A program made the translations under genes and the position numbers. A DNA stretch of 64,000 nucleotides from Sulfidibacter corallicola (GTDB lineage Bacteria; Acidobacteriota; Holophagae; Acanthopleuribacterales; Acanthopleuribacteraceae): contig NZ_CP071793.1 in assembly GCF_017498545.1 (NCBI RefSeq), positions 3,038,001-3,102,000 of the forward strand, read 5' to 3'. A model generated the notes under the pieces. It saw only the letters and a list, made by a program, of their open reading frames with translations. It had not been told where the DNA came from and did not search any database. Positions 61,524-64,000 of this stretch are shown one piece after another (position 1 is the first letter of the stretch; the number at the start of each line of letters is the position of its first letter).

Positions 61524-62954
61524 ATGAAACGCATTTTGATCGTGGATGATAACGAAAGCATTCACAAGGACTTCAAGAAAGTCCTACAGGGAAATCCCGC
61601 CGACAAATTGCGCGACGTGGAGTTGGCGCTGTTCGGAGACGAGGAACAGGCGACCTCGCCTTTCGACGAGGCCCAATACGACATTGGGGACGCCTACCAG
61701 GGTGAGGAAGCGATCGACATGGTGGACCGAGCCGCCGCCGAGGGAAGACCCTACGCGCTGGTCTTCATGGATGTGCGCATGCCGCCCGGGATCGACGGCA
61801 TCGTCGCGGTCGCGGAAATCTGGAAACGCCACCCCGAAACGGAAATGGTCATCTGTACCGCCCATTCCGATTATTCCTGGGGGGAAATGCTCAGCGAGAT
61901 CGGCATCACGGACAAACTGCAGTTCATCCGCAAGCCGTTCGACATGGTCAGCATCCAGCAACTGGCGCTTTCTCTGACGAAAAAATGGGAACTGACGCAA
62001 CAGACCAAGGCAACCATCAAGGAGTTGGAACACGAAATCGGCCAGCGGCAAAATGCGGAACACGAGTTGCGTAAGCTCAACGACGAGTTGGAATCGCGCA
62101 TCGAGGCCCGCACCGCCGAATTGAGCCAAACCAACGCGGAACTGAAAAACGCGCTGAACAGTTTGCGCGAGGCCCAAGCCCATTTGGTCGCCTCCGAAAA
62201 GATGGCGGCGCTGGGCGGGCTGGTGGCCGGCATCGCCCACGAGATCAACACGCCGGTGGGCATCGGCGTCACCGCGGCCTCGCACCTGGTCCAGAAGACG
62301 CGGCACCTGCAACAGCTCTACCGCGACCACGCCATGAAGAAATCGGACCTGGACAACTACCTCAGTACCTCGTCCGAGGCGACCCAGATGATTCTCTCCA
62401 ACCTGGACCGCGCCAGCGAGTTGATCCACAGTTTCAAACAGGTCGCCGTGGATCAATCCAGCGAAGAGCGCCGTCGCTTCCGGGTCTGCTCCTACATCCA
62501 CGAAGTGCTGTTGAGCCTGCGCCCCAAACTCAAGAAAACAAAACACAAGATTAGGGTCACCTGTCCCGAGGATTGCGAGTTGGACAGCTTTCCCGGTGCC
62601 TTCGGTCAGATCGTCAGCAACCTGGTCATGAATTCGCTGATCCACGCATTCGAAGACGACAGCTCGGGTGAGATCGAGATCGAGGTCAGGGAGGAACCGG
62701 ATCACCTGCTGTTGGTGTATCGCGACAACGGCAAAGGTATCTCGGCGGACCATCGCAAGAAGATTTTCGATCCCTTTTTCACGACCCGACGCGGCGACGG
62801 CGGCTCCGGCCTGGGACTGCACATCGTCTACAACATCGCCACCCAAACCCTGGGCGGCAATATCGGTTGTGAAAGTGTTCTGGGCGACCATACGTTATTT
62901 AAGTTGAACATTCCCAAGAAGCCCCGAAACGGAGGTTCTCATGACCAGTCCTGA
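61524..62954 (+). CDS. Response receiver-histidine kinase (REC-coil-HisKA-HATPase)
   Basis: The product has 476 residues. ATG 61524 (MKRILIVDD) follows AAGGA; the frame from 61479 adds residues outside the REC fold. Receiver domain about 1-150: acidic pair Asp8-Asp9, phospho-acceptor Asp83 (MDVRMP), Thr112 (CTAHSD) and Lys137 (RKPFD). A coiled coil at 155-225 connects it to the dimerisation helix with phospho-His239 (GIAHEINTPVG), and an ATPase domain follows at about 355-470 (NSLIHAF N-box, DNGKGI, DPFFTT, GSGLGLHI). No membrane helix: a cytosolic kinase whose input is phosphorylation of its own receiver. The receiver has an extended acidic loop at about 30-60. It overlaps the next gene by 14 nt, which should encode its target. 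Confidence 0.95.
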   Translation: MKRILIVDDNESIHKDFKKVLQGNPADKLRDVELALFGDEEQATSPFDEAQYDIGDAYQGEEAIDMVDRAAAEGRPYALVFMDVRMPPGIDGIVAVAEIWKRHPETEMVICTAHSDYSWGEMLSEIGITDKLQFIRKPFDMVSIQQLALSLTKKWELTQQTKATIKELEHEIGQRQNAEHELRKLNDELESRIEARTAELSQTNAELKNALNSLREAQAHLVASEKMAALGGLVAGIAHEINTPVGIGVTAASHLVQKTRHLQQLYRDHAMKKSDLDNYLSTSSEATQMILSNLDRASELIHSFKQVAVDQSSEERRRFRVCSYIHEVLLSLRPKLKKTKHKIRVTCPEDCELDSFPGAFGQIVSNLVMNSLIHAFEDDSSGEIEIEVREEPDHLLLVYRDNGKGISADHRKKIFDPFFTTRRGDGGSGLGLHIVYNIATQTLGGNIGCESVLGDHTLFKLNIPKKPRNGGSHDQS

Positions 62955-64000
62955 ATCCAGGGAACAGGATGACGAGCTCTTCTTCGCCGAAGAAGAGAAA
63001 GCATCCGACAAGCCATCCGATATCAAGGAGCCGTGGAAGGTCCTGATCGTCGACGACGAGGAAGAGGTCCACCGCGTCACCCGGATGGTTTTGCAGGGGT
63101 TCAGATTCGACGGCCGCGGCCTGGAGTTCCACGACGCCTACAGCGCCGGCGAGGCCCGAAACTACCTGGAGAACGAAGAGGACCTGGCCCTCGTCCTGCT
63201 CGACGTGGTCATGGAGAGCGACGATGCGGGCCTGCAACTGGTCCGGTACATTCGGGACACGCTCAACAACAACTTTCTGCGAATCGTGCTGCGCACCGGC
63301 CAACCGGGCCAGGCGCCCGAGGATCGCGTCATCGTGGAATACGATATCAACGACTACAAGGCGAAAACCGAGCTGACCGCCACCAAGCTGATGACGACCG
63401 TCATTTCGGCGCTGCGCTCCTACCGCGACATCATGATCATCGAGCACAACAAGCGCGGGCTGCGCAAGGTGATCGACGCCTCGCCCACCATCTTTCGCAT
63501 CCAGTCGCTCCACAATTTCACCAGCGGTGTGCTGGAACAACTGTCTAGCCTGTTGAGCCTGGGCCGGAACACGATGTTCTGCGAGGGCTTCACCGCCGCG
63601 CATCGCAAGGGCGACCTGCGCATCACCGCGGCCACGGGCGACTACGAGGTGTTGATCGACAAACGGGTTTCCGAGGTGGCGCCGCGCGATGTACGCAACC
63701 TGCTCCTGGAAGCCCTGGCAAAGAAGGCGAACATCATTCGAGACAGCCACTACGTGGGCTATCTGCCCGGCCGCTCGGGCCAGGATTACGTGATCTACGT
63801 TCACGGATGGCAAGACCTCAAATCCTGGGACCGCGACCTGGTCAACCTCTTTTTCACCAATGTCTCGGTCGCCCACGACAACATCATGCTCAACATTGAG
63901 ATCGAGGAGACCCAGAGCGAGGTGATCTACACGCTGGGCGAGATCGCCGAGGCCCGCTCCCAGGAAACCGGCAATCACGTGCGTCGTGTGGCCAAGTACT
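62941..64000 (+). CDS. Response regulator, REC-DUF3369-HD-GYP (3' end outside window)
   Basis: The start ATG 62941 follows GGAGG by 5 nt and overlaps the kinase gene, so the two are co-translated. The visible 353 residues hold an acidic tail, a receiver domain at about 32-155 (Asp38-Asp39, phospho-acceptor Asp88 in LLDVVM, Thr/Lys motif LRTGQ and YKAKTEL), and a DUF3369 region at about 160-310. The start of an HD domain (ETGNHVRRVAKY) follows just at the window edge. This order is that of HD-GYP regulators such as the RpfG group, which usually degrade cyclic di-GMP when phosphorylated. The HD-GYP catalytic residues lie outside the window, so enzyme activity cannot be confirmed. Likely output of the adjacent histidine kinase. 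Confidence 0.93.
   Translation, partial: MTSPESREQDDELFFAEEEKASDKPSDIKEPWKVLIVDDEEEVHRVTRMVLQGFRFDGRGLEFHDAYSAGEARNYLENEEDLALVLLDVVMESDDAGLQLVRYIRDTLNNNFLRIVLRTGQPGQAPEDRVIVEYDINDYKAKTELTATKLMTTVISALRSYRDIMIIEHNKRGLRKVIDASPTIFRIQSLHNFTSGVLEQLSSLLSLGRNTMFCEGFTAAHRKGDLRITAATGDYEVLIDKRVSEVAPRDVRNLLLEALAKKANIIRDSHYVGYLPGRSGQDYVIYVHGWQDLKSWDRDLVNLFFTNVSVAHDNIMLNIEIEETQSEVIYTLGEIAEARSQETGNHVRRVAKY

Overview
The window looks like a chromosomal segment of a large-genome, GC-rich, Gram-negative-type bacterium. Supporting signs are lipoprotein and Sec signals, a Hanks-type Ser/Thr kinase beside an FHA-sigma54 activator, a secreted metzincin protease, many one-off secreted proteins, and a giant modular PKS in a non-actinobacterial setting. 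The mix would fit an Acidobacteriota of the Holophagae/Acanthopleuribacter type or a deltaproteobacterial-grade organism. This is inference only; no taxonomic marker was tested.

Left part (1-25.4 kb): (i) two minus-strand genes for large unusual proteins, one with Ig-like repeats and a membrane anchor (cut by the window edge), the other collagen/glycine-rich with a C-terminus that distantly resembles TcA toxin subunits; (ii) a signalling group: a membrane Ser/Thr kinase with a long TPR-like tail, convergent with a degenerate-FHA sigma54 activator and a small overlapping gene; (iii) a Nudix hydrolase, a triple GYF_2 membrane protein, a two-gene operon for a secreted protein and a matrixin-like metalloprotease, a CPA2 cation/proton antiporter, a DUF885 lipoprotein and a secreted beta-helix protein.

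Centre (25.5-58.6 kb): a four-gene minus-strand type I cis-AT polyketide synthase operon. In transcription order it encodes A = AT-DH-ER-KR-ACP with no KS, B = KS-AT-DH-ER-KR-ACP, C = KS-AT-DH-ER-KR-ACP / KS-AT-DH-KR-ACP / KS-AT-DH-KR-ACP-TE, and finally a loading protein = acyl ligase-ER-ACP-KS. The last protein stops exactly where a KS ends and the first begins exactly where a KS-AT linker begins, so together they make one normal loading-plus-module-1 protein. The assembly line therefore looks circularly permuted and split inside module 1. The ligase-ER-ACP layout is that of rapamycin/FK506 loading modules. AT and reductive-domain content predict a starter extended by three saturated C2 units, then two methyl-branched enoyl units, released by the TE as a 2,4-dimethyl-2,4-dienoic acid or an ester of it. 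The operon is flanked on both sides by one intergenic repeat family pointing in opposite directions.

Right part (58.6-64 kb): the repeat array (329-bp period), rmlA with a strong terminator, rpmG (L33), and an overlapping two-gene phosphorelay, a REC-histidine kinase followed by a REC-DUF3369-HD-GYP regulator cut by the window edge.

Several start codons were moved inward from the longest open frame because of clear Shine-Dalgarno sequences; the reasons are given in each entry.
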